This document shows positions 7,171-14,897 of a stretch of DNA of 23,087 nt, one piece after another. The stretch is from assembly GCA_036390175.1 (NCBI GenBank), contig DASWCG010000365.1, forward strand, positions 1-23,087, read 5' to 3'. How positions within the stretch are numbered: position 1 is the first letter of the stretch; each line of letters opens with the position of its first letter. The stretch is from DASQHY01 sp036390175 (lineage in GTDB: Bacteria; Acidobacteriota; Terriglobia; Acidiferrales; UBA7541). A model generated the notes under the pieces. That model saw nothing but the letters and a program-made list of their open reading frames with translations. It was not told the DNA's origin and did no database searches. The position numbers and the translations under genes are program-made.

Positions 7171-8139
7171 CTATTCAGCAATCAGCAAGCTCTGAGCGAA
7201 GGGCCACTCCTCGTCAACCCATTGCGCTTCGCAGCAGAAACCGATGCGCGCGGCGCCTTCGGCGATTTCCTCGGCGAAGTACTTGTGCGAGCTTTCCGTC
7301 CAAATGGTTTCTTCTTTGGTGAGGCGCACAGAAAACCCCGCGCCGGCGACTCGGACGGTTTGGTCGCGCAAGGAGCGCAAATGCATTTCGATGCGGCGCT
7401 CGGCCGCGTTCCAGCGGGCTTCATGGCGAAATTGCGAAATCACGAAGTTCGCGCCCAGCTCGCGGTTGAGGCGCGCCAGCAGATTGAGGTTGAACGCCGC
7501 AGTGACGCCGGCAGGGTCATCATAGGCCGCCAGCAATTGCGGCACGGGCTTCACCAGATCGGAGCTCAGCAACAGCGCGTCGCCGGGCGCAAGAATCCGG
7601 CGAACTTCGCTGAGGAATTCTTCGCCGGCATCGCGGTCGAAGTTGCCGACGGTGCTGCCGAGAAAGAGGACGAGCAGCCGTTCGCGCGGCAGGCGGCGCG
7701 CGGCAACGGCCAGCAATCCGTCGAGGTAGGGGCGCTCGTAGCCCACGACACTGACGAGATCGATCTGCCCGAGCTCCTTCTTGCACTGCGCCAGCGCCGT
7801 CGGTGAGATCTCGATGGGGTAGTAAAAAGTGCGCTGGCGGCTCGAAAGCGCTTCCAGAATCCAGCGGGTCTTCTTGCCGCTGCCGCTGCCGAGCTCGGCC
7901 ACCAGCACCGGGGACGGCAGATGCCCAACGATTTTACCGGCGAATTTCTGCAACAAACGCTCGTCGGCGCGCGTCAGCCCGTACTCGGGAATTACGCTGA
8001 TGGCCTCGAAGAGCGCCGAGCCCACTTCGTCATACAAGTATTTTGAGGGCAATTCCTTTTGCCCGGCTTTGGTGAGGCCCGCGCGGACTTCCGTCCCTAT
8101 TTCCGACGCGGAGTATTGTGCGATGGTTTGCGTGAGCAT
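7171..8139 (-). CDS. egtD: L-histidine N-alpha-methyltransferase EgtD
   Basis: 322 residues, ATG at 8139 preceded by GGGGAGA. This enzyme trimethylates the alpha-amino group of histidine with SAM to give hercynine, the first step of ergothioneine synthesis. SAM-binding motif AELGSGSGKKTRW (81-93). The residues known in the Mycobacterium smegmatis enzyme appear at the same numbers (comparison from memory): N166 (FLGSTVGNF), Y206 (AAYDD), M252 (EMHLR), E282 and S284 (IWTESSHKY), which bind the histidine substrate. Length matches the family (about 320). It lies 22 bp downstream of egtB, clearly one operon. Confidence 0.96.
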   Translation of the reverse strand: MLTQTIAQYSASEIGTEVRAGLTKAGQKELPSKYLYDEVGSALFEAISVIPEYGLTRADERLLQKFAGKIVGHLPSPVLVAELGSGSGKKTRWILEALSSRQRTFYYPIEISPTALAQCKKELGQIDLVSVVGYERPYLDGLLAVAARRLPRERLLVLFLGSTVGNFDRDAGEEFLSEVRRILAPGDALLLSSDLVKPVPQLLAAYDDPAGVTAAFNLNLLARLNRELGANFVISQFRHEARWNAAERRIEMHLRSLRDQTVRVAGAGFSVRLTKEETIWTESSHKYFAEEIAEGAARIGFCCEAQWVDEEWPFAQSLLIAE

Positions 8140-8161
8140 GGGGTCTCCCCGGGCGGGCTGG

Positions 8162-9487
8162 TTATTCCTGAACGCAGCGAAATCCGGCGTATGCGTACCG
8201 GTAATGCGGCTGGAACCAGTTGCGAAACGACCGGCGCAGCATGCACGCGGCGGTGCGCGCCGAGCCGCCTTTCATCACAAAATGCTGGCCGTCGAAAAAG
8301 TCTGCGGAGTAGCCGGGATAAAACGCAAACGGACGGAATCCCTCGAAGGGCTGAAACACCGAGCGCGTCCATTCCCAGCCGTTGCCCAGGAGGTCTTCGA
8401 CGCCAAACGCGCTGGCGCCGGCAGGGTGCGCGCCGACCGGGGCGGGGTCCCATCGTTGAAAATCGAAATTGCCGTGACGCGCCGCGGGCGGCTCTTCGCC
8501 CCAGGGATAACTGCGTTCGCGGCCGTCCGGGGCGCCGTAGGCCGCGCGGTGAAACTGCGCTTCGGTGGGCAGCGACTTGCTGAGCCAGCGCGCGTAGGCG
8601 GATGCTTCGGCGTGACTCACGTACACGGGCCAATCCAGCGGCAGCCGGATTTCCGCGAACATTCCGCGAACCATCCAGAGATTTCCGTTGCGTAACCAAA
8701 ACACCGGGTGCTGAATCTGGCGTGCCTCTATCCAAGTCCAATCCTCATCCCGCCAGAGCGAACGATTGTGGTAGCCGCCGGACTGAACGAACTTCAGGAA
8801 TTCCCCATTGGTCACAGGGAATGCATCCATGCCAAAGGCGGGGACGTCCACGGTGTGCGCTTCAAATTCGTTGTCCCAGCCGAAGGCGCCGGGGACGCGG
8901 CGCGAGCCGAGCGTGGCAGGGCCTCCGGGGACCTGAACCGTGTTGGGCCGAATGCGGCGCACCGGCGGAGCGTGCCGGTCCGGCTGGTCCACTTTGCGTT
9001 CCGGGGGAAGCTGATGCAGCATGTAGGCGAGGGTTTCGGCGTGCATCAGGCGGTGTTCGATGGCGACCTCAAGCAGCAGGCTGGTTTGCGGATGGCCGCT
9101 CGAAGGCGCGTGCGACCATTGCTCGATTGCCACGTCGAGTGTTTCGCGCAAGCGATTGTTGTACGCTTCAATCTCGGCGCGAGCCGGCCAGTCGCGGGGT
9201 TGATCGTCGGGCAGGCCTCCACCTACCGGGTCGATGCCGAAGGCAAACAGCCGGTCGAACGCGGGATGAAAGCCCGCCAGGCCAAACACGCGCTGCGCGA
9301 GGAGATTCCAGTCGAAGGTTTCCAGGTGGCCCAGATAAAAAATAATCCGGTGGCGCTCGGGAATGGGCCGGTCGTAAATGGCTTCGGGCCGGACAATGCC
9401 GAATAGCTCATCGGTTTGCGAGCGAGCTTCGGCCACGCGGCATTGCAGTTCCATGCGGCGTGTGTCGAAAGTGGCTGGCGCTGCCAT
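8162..9487 (-). CDS. egtB: EgtB-type sulfoxide synthase (non-haem iron, DinB + FGE-sulfatase domains)
   Basis: 441 residues from ATG 9487; a GTG at 9499 would add four. The N-terminal DinB-like domain supplies an iron-binding triad: H54 (YLGHLETF) and H145/H149 (EHRLMHAETL). The C-terminal FGE-sulfatase domain runs from about 180 (VPGGPATLGS) to RYAYAGFRC at the end, including PTEAQFHRAA, LLGNGWEWT and VMKGGSARTA. EgtB couples hercynine and a thiol donor with O2 to a sulfoxide. With no egtA (gamma-Glu-Cys ligase) or egtC nearby, free cysteine is the likelier donor, as known for Chloracidobacterium. Instead of the expected tandem tyrosines after FHPLY-like sequence it has LFAFGIDPVGG (80-90). 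Candidate catalytic tyrosines are Y390 and Y393. No C-S lyase (egtE) is in the window. Confidence 0.9.
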   Translation of the reverse strand: MAAPATFDTRRMELQCRVAEARSQTDELFGIVRPEAIYDRPIPERHRIIFYLGHLETFDWNLLAQRVFGLAGFHPAFDRLFAFGIDPVGGGLPDDQPRDWPARAEIEAYNNRLRETLDVAIEQWSHAPSSGHPQTSLLLEVAIEHRLMHAETLAYMLHQLPPERKVDQPDRHAPPVRRIRPNTVQVPGGPATLGSRRVPGAFGWDNEFEAHTVDVPAFGMDAFPVTNGEFLKFVQSGGYHNRSLWRDEDWTWIEARQIQHPVFWLRNGNLWMVRGMFAEIRLPLDWPVYVSHAEASAYARWLSKSLPTEAQFHRAAYGAPDGRERSYPWGEEPPAARHGNFDFQRWDPAPVGAHPAGASAFGVEDLLGNGWEWTRSVFQPFEGFRPFAFYPGYSADFFDGQHFVMKGGSARTAACMLRRSFRNWFQPHYRYAYAGFRCVQE

Positions 9488-9590
9488 GACGAGTTTCACC
9501 CCCGAGTTAGATGATCCAGGCGCGCTGAGGTTTCACCGAATTGGCTGAAAGGGTCGCGGGGAGACCCCTGTTTAACCGCAAAGGTAACAA
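9488..9590. promoter_or_regulatory. Divergent egtB / ABC importer intergenic region
   Basis: 103 bases separate the two starts, so both promoters and any shared control must lie here. A perfect five-base inverted repeat (GGGTC 9551-9555, GACCC 9563-9567) precedes the importer ribosome-binding site AAAGGT. I could not define -35/-10 boxes with confidence for either direction. Confidence 0.5.
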
Positions 9591-10394
9591 ATGTCAAATG
9601 AAATGGCGGCCATGACGGCGGGCGAAACTCCGGGGGGCGGGCGGGCCGCGATTGAGTGCCGGGGCGTGTGGTACCGCGCGAACGGCGGGCGCCCGCTGGT
9701 TGCCGGCCTGAATCTGCGAATCGAGCGCGGCGAGACGCTCGTGTTGCTCGGACGCAGCGGTTCGGGGAAGACCACCACGCTGAAACTGATCAACCGCCTG
9801 CTGGAGCCCAGTGAAGGCGCAGTTTTGGTGGAGAATCGCCCGACAACCGAGTGGGACCCCATCCATTTGCGGCGCGGCATTGGCTACGTGATTCAGGAGG
9901 CGGGGCTGTTTCCCCACCTGACGGTTGCGCGCAACGTGGGCCTGGTGCCGAAGCTCGAGGGCTGGCCGGCGGAGAAGATTCGCGCGCGCGTCGAGGAAAT
10001 GCTGGCCCTGGTGGGGCTCGAGCCGCGCGAGTTTGCGGCGCGCAAGCCGCGCGAGCTGTCCGGCGGCCAGCGGCAACGCGTGGGAGTGGCTCGAGCGCTG
10101 GCTGCCGATCCGCCCATTCTTTTGATGGACGAGCCGTTTGGCGCGCTCGATCCGGTAACGCGCGCGGAGCTGCAGGGGGAGTTCCGCCGGCTGGCGCAGC
10201 GGCTGGGGAAGACCATTGTCTTTGTCACGCACGACGTTCGGGAAGCGCTGCTGCTCGGCACGCGCATTGCGCTGCTTGCGGAAGGGAAATTGGTCGCCGT
10301 GCGAGTGCCGGCGGAATTCCTTCGTTCGCCCGAGCCCGAGGTGCAGGCATTCGTATCATCCTTGCAAGGGCCCGGTGGATCGGGGGCGCACTGA
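9591..10394 (+). CDS. ABC importer ATPase, glycine betaine/OpuCA-ProV family, without CBS domains
   Basis: 267 residues, ATG at 9591 with AAAGGT 5 bases upstream. Walker A GRSGSGKTT (54-62), Q-loop YVIQEAGLFPHLTV (Q102), signature LSGGQRQRV (156-164), Walker B ILLMDEP (176-182), switch H214. IQEAGLFPH and the spacing are typical of the quaternary-amine importer ATPases. OpuCA and ProV carry two C-terminal CBS domains that serve osmosensing; this protein ends at residue 267 right after the ATPase part, so it lacks them. It is the first gene of a three-gene importer (43 bp before the permease) and divergent from egtBD. Substrate likely a trimethylammonium compound; ergothioneine or hercynine is the context-based suggestion. 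Confidence 0.92.
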   Translation: MSNEMAAMTAGETPGGGRAAIECRGVWYRANGGRPLVAGLNLRIERGETLVLLGRSGSGKTTTLKLINRLLEPSEGAVLVENRPTTEWDPIHLRRGIGYVIQEAGLFPHLTVARNVGLVPKLEGWPAEKIRARVEEMLALVGLEPREFAARKPRELSGGQRQRVGVARALAADPPILLMDEPFGALDPVTRAELQGEFRRLAQRLGKTIVFVTHDVREALLLGTRIALLAEGKLVAVRVPAEFLRSPEPEVQAFVSSLQGPGGSGAH

Positions 10395-10437
10395 ATCACT
10401 CGCAACGGGACACAAGAACCTTTGTCCGAGGTGCTTC

Positions 10438-11070
10438 ATGAACCATCTCGAGTTCCTGCTCCGCCATCGCGGCGAAGTCTTTCAGGTGACACTCGAGCAT
10501 ATCCTGCTCGTCGCCACCGCCATGGGCATTGCGACGCTCATCGCCATCCCTCTGGGAATCACCTTGACGCGTCACCGAACGCTGCGCGCGCCGGTGCTGG
10601 GTCTGGCGAACGTAATGCAGACGGTGCCGAGTCTGGCGCTGTTCGGATTTCTGATTCCGGTGCCGTTCATTGGAGGGATCGGCCGGCGCACCGCCATTGT
10701 CGCGCTGGTGCTCTACGCGCTCCTGCCCATTCTGCGCAATACCTATGCCGGGATCACCGGCGTGGACCCGGCCGTGATTGAAGCCGCGCGCGGGATGGGC
10801 ATGACGGCGCGGCAGCTTCTCTGGCAAGTCGAGCTGCCGCTTTCTTCCAGCGTAATTCTCGCGGGCCTCCGTGTTGCCACCGTCATTACCATCGGCGTCG
10901 CCACCATTGCCGCAGCCATTGGCGCGGGCGGGCTCGGCACGTTCATCTTTCGCGGCGTTTCCATGGTGAATGATCAGGTGATTCTGGCGGGGGCCATCCC
11001 GGCGGCGCTGCTGGCGATTCTCGCCGACGCGAGCCTGGGCTGGGCCGAGCGGCGTTTGGCGGCGAGATGA
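10438..11070 (+). CDS. ABC importer permease, OpuCB/ProW family
   Basis: 210 residues from the ATG at 10438, which has GAGGTG 6 bases upstream; the frame is open further upstream but overlaps the ATPase gene. Hydrophobic segments at about 20-42, 52-75, 80-100, 140-165 and 180-200 fit the BPD_transp_1 fold with 5-6 helices. The coupling (EAA) loop is EAARGMGMTARQLLWQVELP. The motif VMQTVPSLALFGFLIP is typical of OpuCB/OpuCD. Length matches the family (about 210). Only one permease is encoded, so it would act as a homodimer in the inner membrane. The stop overlaps almost directly the receptor gene start (1 bp between), implying coupled translation. Confidence 0.93.
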   Translation: MNHLEFLLRHRGEVFQVTLEHILLVATAMGIATLIAIPLGITLTRHRTLRAPVLGLANVMQTVPSLALFGFLIPVPFIGGIGRRTAIVALVLYALLPILRNTYAGITGVDPAVIEAARGMGMTARQLLWQVELPLSSSVILAGLRVATVITIGVATIAAAIGAGGLGTFIFRGVSMVNDQVILAGAIPAALLAILADASLGWAERRLAAR

Positions 11071-11071
11071 G

Positions 11072-11953
11072 ATGAGGCGCCGCGCCGCGGGAATCTTCGT
11101 CTGTCTGTGCGCGATTCTTGCCGGGTGCCACGGCGGTGGAAAGCCGCGCCTGGTTATCGGCTCGAAGAATTTTACGGAGCAGATCGTCCTCGCCGAGCTT
11201 CTCTCCCAGCACATCCAGGCGCGCACCGGCATCGCCGTCGAAAGCAAAGTGAATCTTGGCGGCACGCTGGTGTGTCATCAGGCCTTGCGCGCGGGGCAAA
11301 TTGACCTGTACCCCGAATATACGGGAACGGCGCTGACCGCGGTGCTCGGTGAAAAGCCCGGAGGCGATTCGGCCGCGGTGTATGGCCGGGTGAAGGCCGG
11401 ATACGCCGAGCGGTTTGGCCTCGAAGTGACCGAGCCGCTCGGCTTCAACAACACCTTTGCGATGGTGGTGCGCGGCGAAGACGCCCGCCGCGAACATTTG
11501 CGCACCATATCCGACATTGCGGCCATTGCGCCGCGCTGGCGCGTCGGCGTGGGGTACGAATTCCTCGAGCGCCCCGACGGCTACCGGGGATGGGCGGAGA
11601 CTTACCATCTGCGGTTTGCCGGCGAGCCGCACGTGATGGATCTGGGTCTGATTTACCGCGCGCTCAAGGAACACCAGGTGGATATCGTCGCCGGGAATGC
11701 CACCGACGGATTGATTGAGGCGTTCGATCTTGTGGCGCTCCAAGACGACCGGCATTACTTCCCGCCCTACGATGCCGTGCCGATCGTGCGCCGCGCCGCG
11801 CTCGAACGCGTTCCCGCGCTGCGCGCTGCGCTCGCCGACCTTGCCGGGCGCGTGTCCGAGGGCGACATGCGGCGGATGAATTACGCCGTGGACGGCGAGC
11901 GCCGCGACGCCGCGGAGGTCGTGCGCGAATTTCGCCGCAGCAAAGGGCTGTGA
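11072..11953 (+). CDS. Lipoprotein substrate-binding protein, OpuCC/ProX-like family
   Basis: 293 residues. A lipobox LAGC puts the lipidated cysteine at C19, so the receptor is membrane-tethered. Family landmarks: VIGSKNFTEQIVLAELL (28-44), DLYPEYTGTAL (78-88), GFNNTFAMVV (124-133) and GNATDGLI (208-215). In OpuCC-type betaine receptors, as I recall, an aromatic residue stands just before the Ser/Thr-Thr-Asp of the last motif (AYSTD, AFTTD); here it is N209-A210, which could change the ligand cage. The family binds betaine, choline, carnitine and, in EgtU, ergothioneine. Specificity cannot be read from sequence alone. Unlike EgtU of Firmicutes, the receptor is not fused to the permease. Confidence 0.92.
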   Translation: MRRRAAGIFVCLCAILAGCHGGGKPRLVIGSKNFTEQIVLAELLSQHIQARTGIAVESKVNLGGTLVCHQALRAGQIDLYPEYTGTALTAVLGEKPGGDSAAVYGRVKAGYAERFGLEVTEPLGFNNTFAMVVRGEDARREHLRTISDIAAIAPRWRVGVGYEFLERPDGYRGWAETYHLRFAGEPHVMDLGLIYRALKEHQVDIVAGNATDGLIEAFDLVALQDDRHYFPPYDAVPIVRRAALERVPALRAALADLAGRVSEGDMRRMNYAVDGERRDAAEVVREFRRSKGL

Positions 11954-12014
11954 AGTTGCCTGCGGCGAAGCGCGTCTGTTAGAGTGCGTAGGAAACAGTC
12001 CTGCGGAGGGCCAC

Positions 12015-12188
12015 ATGGCCGTCAGCCAGGAGCTTCTCGACATTCTGGTTTGCCCGCTTTGCAAGACGCCGGTGCGCATGACCCCTGATCGCGCCGGACT
12101 GAAGTGCGCCACCTGCCGGCGGGTTTACCCGATCAAAGACGACATCCCCGTGATGCTCCCCGACGAAGCAACGATTGCGCCGGAATAA
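12015..12188 (+). CDS. Trm112 / UPF0434-like small zinc-ribbon protein
   Basis: 57 residues, ATG at 12015 after GGAGG (about 6 bases spacing). Two cysteine pairs: C13/C16 (VCPLCK) and C31/C34 (CATCRR), then YPIKDDIPVML, the hallmark of Trm112-like proteins (YcaR type in bacteria). In eukaryotes and archaea Trm112 activates methyltransferases; the bacterial role is largely unproven, though some bind methyltransferases. It is tempting that a methyltransferase gene (egtD) is near, but the two are on opposite strands and 4 kb apart, so I draw no link. It follows the receptor gene by 61 bp and may be co-transcribed with it or have its own start. Confidence 0.9.
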   Translation: MAVSQELLDILVCPLCKTPVRMTPDRAGLKCATCRRVYPIKDDIPVMLPDEATIAPE

Positions 12189-12209
12189 TGCTCACAAGGA
12201 GGACAAGAG

Positions 12210-12665
12210 CTACGGCGGGAAGCTGAGGGATTTGTCTTTGGTTTCCACCCAGATGCGGACTTCTTTGGTGCGGCGGTTCTTGGCGGCATCATTGTCATCG
12301 GGGAAGGGCGCAAGCGGGCTGACCTCAACCACTACGATAACCCCGCTCCCGGAGCGCTTGGGCGCGGCGGCGGTTTCAATGTGGTAGCTCTTCACCGGGC
12401 CCCAATAACCTGCGGGCCCCCAGTCGTCGAGAAAATCCTTCATCGCATAATTTGGATTGGGCTTCCAGAGTTGATAGGCGCGCGCGGTGTCGCCGGCAAC
12501 AAGCGCGTCGAAGAACCGCGCGGCGGCCTGTTTTTCGGAATGGAAACGGAAACCGTACCAATACCAAAGGTAGCTGCTGATGATCAGGATAAGCGCAATG
12601 ACCGTGATGACGTAGCGCCGGAGCTTTGATTTCGGTTCTTCCACATTGGAATCAAGGATTCCCAA
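12210..12665 (-). CDS. One-pass membrane protein of unknown function
   Basis: 151 residues from a TTG at 12665 with AAAGGA about 6 bases upstream, which decides this start; no ATG lies near the N-terminus. A polar N-terminus (1-17) is followed by one hydrophobic segment (about 18-37, YVITVIALILIISSYLWYW) and a roughly 110-residue soluble domain with aromatic and Asp/Lys residues (AARFFDALVAGDTARAYQLW at 48-67 looks like a helical NTF2-like entry). I cannot name a family. It is the last gene on this strand after the HlyD-ATPase-permease set (75 bp gap) and could belong to the same transcript. Convergent with the Trm112-like gene. Confidence 0.75.
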   Translation of the reverse strand: MGILDSNVEEPKSKLRRYVITVIALILIISSYLWYWYGFRFHSEKQAAARFFDALVAGDTARAYQLWKPNPNYAMKDFLDDWGPAGYWGPVKSYHIETAAAPKRSGSGVIVVVEVSPLAPFPDDNDAAKNRRTKEVRIWVETKDKSLSFPP

Positions 12666-12740
12666 GGATGTTCCTTTCCCGCAGCCGGTAAGAAAAAGAC
12701 CCGCGGAACAAAACCTCGCTGCTGGAACGATCGCCGGCCG

Positions 12741-13871
12741 TCAAATCTGCCGCTTGAACAGCGCAATGCACGCGCTGATCAGCACTACGGAAAATCCGAA
12801 CAATACCAGGACATCCAAGTATATCCCCTCGAAGCCGGTATTTTTAAGCAGGAGATTTTTCAAGGCGTGCACCACGTAGGTGAACGGGTCAACGACGGAA
12901 ATCCACTTGAGCCACGCGGGAAATCCCGCGGTGGGATAGATTGCTCCGGAAGGAAAAAACAGCAGGGTGTTGAGCACGCCGAAGATTGCGCGCGGCACCA
13001 GCGGATCGTTCACCCTTACCATCACCAGAAACATGAAGCTGATCATGGCCAGCGAGGCGACCGCCAGCACGATCACCAGGTAGAACAGCCGCACCGGGTC
13101 CCAGATGCGGTCAATCCCCGCGATCAGCCCGCCGATGATGGTGATGGTCAGACCGGACATCAGCCCCTTGATGGCACCAGCGAAGTTCAGTCCGAGGATC
13201 AGCTCGGCTTTGTGGATCGGCGTGACCAGATAGCCCTCGTGCAGGCCCCGCGCCTTGTCGTCAATAAACACGATGCCGCCGCCGATCATGGCCACCACGA
13301 AGATGGCAATCGAGACCGAGCCCGCGAGCAGATACTTGATGTACTCGATGTAGGGATAGACCTCGACGACCTGCAAATCTATGGCGCCGGCCAGGCGCGG
13401 CTTGGTGACCGGCGCGTTCAGGTCGGCCTGAATCTGCTGGACGCGCTCGAGCAAGCCGCTGGAAACGAAATTGTCGGTGTTGTCTTCGATGAATGCGATG
13501 CGCGGGCGATCCTGGTGCAGGACGCGGCGCGAGTAGCCGTTCGGAATGTGCACGACGGCGCGGACGAAACCCGCGCGCAGGTCCAGGACGGCGTTGGGAA
13601 GCGAATCGTATTCGACGGTGTGGAAGGTCTGCGGGCCGGCGGCAATGGCATTGAAGCGTTCGCGAACAATGCGCGACTGGCTGGAGCGGTCCTCATCCAC
13701 CAGGGCGATGGTGATGCCTTTGATCTTTCCGCCAAACGCGTAGCCCAGCACGATGAGCTGCATCAGCGGAAAGACCATCGAGCTGACCATCAGCGCGGGG
13801 CTGCGGAAAAACTTGCGCATGTCGCGCTCGATGATGGCGGAGATGCGCTCGAAATTCAGGCCAAAGGACAT
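12741..13871 (-). CDS. ABC-2 type exporter permease
   Basis: 376 residues, ATG at 13871, four bases after the ATPase stop. One N-terminal helix (about 26-47, ALMVSSMVFPLMQLIVLGYA) is followed by an extracytoplasmic domain of about 130 residues with a conserved IEDNTDNFVSSGLL stretch, then about five helices in the C-terminal half (starting at about 182). This layout matches the YbhS/YhhJ/DrrB-like ABC2_membrane_3 proteins. With the ATPase and the HlyD adaptor it should form an inner-membrane exporter. The substrate is unknown; relatives export drugs or lipids. Confidence 0.92.
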   Translation of the reverse strand: MSFGLNFERISAIIERDMRKFFRSPALMVSSMVFPLMQLIVLGYAFGGKIKGITIALVDEDRSSQSRIVRERFNAIAAGPQTFHTVEYDSLPNAVLDLRAGFVRAVVHIPNGYSRRVLHQDRPRIAFIEDNTDNFVSSGLLERVQQIQADLNAPVTKPRLAGAIDLQVVEVYPYIEYIKYLLAGSVSIAIFVVAMIGGGIVFIDDKARGLHEGYLVTPIHKAELILGLNFAGAIKGLMSGLTITIIGGLIAGIDRIWDPVRLFYLVIVLAVASLAMISFMFLVMVRVNDPLVPRAIFGVLNTLLFFPSGAIYPTAGFPAWLKWISVVDPFTYVVHALKNLLLKNTGFEGIYLDVLVLFGFSVVLISACIALFKRQI

Positions 13872-13875
13872 GCGT

Positions 13876-14883
13876 TCACTTATATAAATGGCTCACGTCG
13901 TACAGCAATCCGGCGTGCGCGGCATCGCGCAACTGGCGGCCGGTATAGTGCAGAAACACATCGTCCAGGGTGGTGCTCTGCACGGTCACCTTCTTCACCG
14001 TCACGCGCCTGGCCTTCGCCAACTCCATCAACGCGCCGACGGTGTCCGGGCCGCTGTGCGAAGCGATGTGCACGGCGCCATCCTGCTCCTTGACGTCGGC
14101 AACGTGCGCGAGGCCCCGCAACTGCTCCACCCAATTAGCGGGCGCGCCGGTGAATTCGGCTTCGACCACGTCTGTGCCGGGAACGCTGTCTTTCAGCTGC
14201 GTCGGCGTGTCCAGGGCGGCGAGTTTTCCGTGGTCCACGATGGCAATGCGATCGCACAGCTTGTCGGCCTCGTCCATATAATGCGTCGTCAGGAGGATGG
14301 TCAGGTCGGCCTGCTGCTTCAGCTTGGCGATCATTTCCCAAACGTTCGAGCGGGACACCGGGTCCAGGCCCGTGGTGGGCTCGTCGAGAAACAAAATCTT
14401 CGGCGAGTGCACCAGTCCGCGCGCGATTTCCAGACGGCGCCGCATGCCGCCGGAGAAATTCCGCACCAGCTGGCCCGCGAATTTCTCGAGGTCCACCGAG
14501 GCAAGCAGTTCATCGGCGAGCGGTCCGCGCCGCGCTGCGGGCACGCCGTAGAGCTTGGCATGAATCGTGAGGTTTTCGCGCGCGGTCAGCTCCGGGTCGG
14601 AGGTGAGCGCCTGGGGGATGACCCCGATGGCGTGGCGCACGCCGTCGGCGTCGGTATTGATGTCGTGTCCGGCGATGCGCGCCGTGCCGGAGGTCGCCGG
14701 CGTCAGCGTGGTCAGCAGGCGGATCAGCGTTGTTTTGCCGGCGCCGTTCGGCCCCAGCAAGCCGAAGATCTCGCCGGCGCTCACCGTGAAACTGATCTCG
14801 TTCACGGCCACCAGTTCGCCGAAGCGTTTGGTCAGGTGCTCGACTTCAATCGCGTTTGTCGTTGCGTTCGCAGGGGCATTCAT
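13876..14883 (-). CDS. ABC exporter ATPase, DrrA-like (daunorubicin resistance family)
   Basis: 335 residues, ATG at 14883. Walker A GPNGAGKTT (44-52), Q91, signature FSGGMRRRLEIA (143-154), Walker B ILFLDEP (163-169), H201. The C-terminal ~110 residues with LDDVFLHYTGRQ match the DrrA/CcmA-type tail that follows the nucleotide-binding domain. It is 14 bp downstream of HlyD and 4 bp upstream of the permease, so the three form one operon. The start has only a weak ribosome-binding site. Confidence 0.94.
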   Translation of the reverse strand: MNAPANATTNAIEVEHLTKRFGELVAVNEISFTVSAGEIFGLLGPNGAGKTTLIRLLTTLTPATSGTARIAGHDINTDADGVRHAIGVIPQALTSDPELTARENLTIHAKLYGVPAARRGPLADELLASVDLEKFAGQLVRNFSGGMRRRLEIARGLVHSPKILFLDEPTTGLDPVSRSNVWEMIAKLKQQADLTILLTTHYMDEADKLCDRIAIVDHGKLAALDTPTQLKDSVPGTDVVEAEFTGAPANWVEQLRGLAHVADVKEQDGAVHIASHSGPDTVGALMELAKARRVTVKKVTVQSTTLDDVFLHYTGRQLRDAAHAGLLYDVSHLYK

Positions 14884-14897
14884 GGAAGAGCGTTCTT

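Noticed and set aside
8162..9487. Assignment as SenA (selenoneine) or OvoA (ovothiol) instead of EgtB
   Set aside because: No senB/senC genes and no OvoA methyltransferase domain; an EgtD gene is directly downstream, so the ergothioneine reading is simplest. SenA is not excluded by sequence alone.
10943..12112. 389-residue open frame on the minus strand
   Set aside because: Antisense to the receptor lipoprotein and the Trm112-like gene; composition typical of a shadow.
12015..12188. Functional link of the Trm112-like protein with EgtD
   Set aside because: Trm112 proteins activate some methyltransferases, but these genes are on opposite strands with five genes apart and EgtD acts alone in known cases.
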